From NCBI GenBank assembly GCA_004764695.1, contig SMSO01000014.1, forward strand, positions 1,687,148 through 1,751,147: DNA of 64,000 bases. Reading direction: 5' to 3'. This stretch comes from Schizochytrium sp. TIO01. Its lineage: Eukaryota; Sar; Bigyra; Thraustochytrida; Thraustochytriidae. Each line of letters begins with the position of its first letter. The first letter of the stretch is position 1. The notes under the pieces were generated by a model. That model had not been told where the DNA came from. It was given only the letters and a program-made list of their open reading frames with translations, and did no database searches. Made by a program: the position numbers and the translations under genes. Of this stretch, positions 63,201 through 64,000 are shown in pieces.

Positions 63201-64000
63201 TCGCAGCTACAGACTCAAGCGAGTGTAGCAGAGATGCAGGTCCTGTCATTTGGTGTCGAGATGGGCCAGATGCTGTATTCGCAGACTTGCCTTGATAAAG
63301 CCTGGGCGGGGGAGTTTGCGCATGGATATCTGAGATAGGATGTTTATTCCCAGCTCCATTTGCTACAGAGTGACTTTCAGACCCTTTGAGGTTTGTAGAC
63401 ACGGTTGCAATATGAGAATCAGAGTTATACCTGTGTCGAACCCCTCTTTCTTTGACCAAAGGGCTTGCGTTAGAAACGACAGATTGCTTAGAAGTAGATG
63501 GTCGGTTCAGGTCTCGCGTTTTAGCACGTAAGCGTCGCCACACGGAAATTTGTTGGGGTGGGCCTGCGCGGCTTCCTCGATCATTGTGGTCGTCATCTCG
63601 GTCCCCGTCATCAAGATCGACATCTCGCGTCATTTCAACATCATGCGTGCGCCGCCGAAGAATTGCTCCATCTTCACTGTCGCCGTGATCACCATGCTCG
63701 TCACCAACAATTAATTCAGTCCAATTGCGACCATCGGCTGGCTGGTCGCCTGGTACTTCTTGCAACGAAGGAGTGGGAATTGGTGTCGGGACAGGCGTAG
63801 CGACTGGAGTCACAGGTGCTGATGACTCACTTATGTTGAGCCCTATTGATCCATGCTGGCTCGAGTTCTCTTCGCCCCCCATAGTGTTTGCGCCATTTTT
63901 TCGACGAGCAAGTCTTGCGAAAACAGCAACTGGGTTTCGAGTTTTATTCACACTACGAGCTGAACCGCGACGAGATGAATGAGATCGCTTGAAAATATCA
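60055..64000 (-). CDS. C2CD5: C2CD5-like protein (5' end beyond the window)
   Basis: The frame stays open to the right edge with no ATG near 63951 (a GTG codon), so the start lies beyond 64000; about 1314 codons are seen. The C-terminal half matches C2CD5 (CDP138), an animal protein of insulin-stimulated vesicle traffic. FVIEVDDEADEDV followed by LPPPGMSLCNTDCLP corresponds to the C2CD5 part with VPPPSGFYSCNTEIMP, and the part from RLTRLNKQFSELFHELY to MVPCEVCGIRCDLSIP matches its next block. Near the C-terminus, TIVRYLGRINLHFIRESW, GGLGKFFQQFLNEA, ARAHVAALQGNALLSY and MISISGDAVII are typical. The N-terminal C2 domain is not in the part seen; it may lie upstream or be absent. The visible N-terminal half is Ser/Arg-rich and disordered, with a Ser run near 62140-62370 and poly-Gln near the C-terminus. 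Confidence 0.88.
60174..60286 (-). repeat. CAG/CAA tract coding poly-Gln with Leu interruptions
   Basis: On the minus strand the tract encodes about 37 residues, nearly all Gln with regularly placed Leu, at the C-terminal side of the C2CD5-like protein. The longest pure Gln run is about 13 residues. Confidence 0.93.
62140..62370 (-). repeat. Serine-coding low-complexity tract
   Basis: TCA/TCG/AGC-type codons give two long Ser runs (about 13 and 12 residues) separated by an acidic stretch with LLSDSDDEGRG. Codon choice within the runs is mixed, so it is not a simple triplet microsatellite. Confidence 0.82.

Overview
The window looks like nuclear DNA of an intron-poor, unicellular eukaryote. 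Eleven large genes are nearly all single open frames, and only one clear spliceosomal intron is visible (a GTAAGT...TTGCAG intron in the flavin monooxygenase gene). The gene set is plainly eukaryotic: URB1, IRE1, a tectonic, a PP4/PP6-type phosphatase, PIGN, a SEC14-domain protein and a C2CD5 homologue. The tectonic, a protein of the ciliary transition zone, argues for a lineage with flagellated cells. Long intronless genes, Ser/Gln-rich proteins and microsatellite-laden intergenic DNA fit a stramenopile such as a thraustochytrid (labyrinthulomycete). That placement is inference; no rRNA or other marker is present to prove it.

Layout. 1-1195: no gene seen. 1196-2806 (-): two-exon FMO-like monooxygenase. 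5934-12263 (+): URB1/Npa1, a 60S ribosome assembly factor. 12823-17022 (-): IRE1, the ER stress sensor kinase/RNase, with an extra C-terminal CCCH zinc finger. 20009-22268 (+): tectonic, apparently with a one-base frameshift just after the signal peptide. 22542-23453 (-): PP4/PP6-type phosphatase catalytic subunit. 24547-27469 (-): PIGN/Mcd4, a GPI-anchor ethanolamine-phosphate transferase, with a one-base frameshift. 30698-32008 (-): membrane-anchored amidohydrolase-2-like protein lacking key metal ligands. 32745-33959 (+): rhodanese-type TrhO/TSTD2-like protein, whose stop overlaps by 9 bp the 3' end of a convergent gene at 33951-36440 (-) for a Gln-rich tandem-repeat protein. 37268-38065 (+): AlkB-like 2-oxoglutarate oxygenase with a duplicated 3' end. 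38865-40970 (-): SEC14/CRAL-TRIO protein with two predicted membrane helices. 40971-60054: a 19-kb stretch with no supportable gene and very many microsatellites. 60055-64000 (-): C2CD5-like protein, running off the right edge.

The genes do not form one pathway. Several concern the secretory and membrane system: IRE1 (ER folding stress), PIGN (GPI anchors made in the ER), tectonic (an ER-translocated ciliary protein with a possible GPI signal), SEC14-domain protein (lipid transfer) and C2CD5 (membrane traffic). This is probably coincidence rather than clustering. The most striking item is the IRE1-CCCH fusion: an RNA-cleaving stress sensor carrying a TTP-type RNA-binding finger on a long low-complexity tether. 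No tRNA, rRNA, snRNA, CRISPR or recognisable transposon was found.
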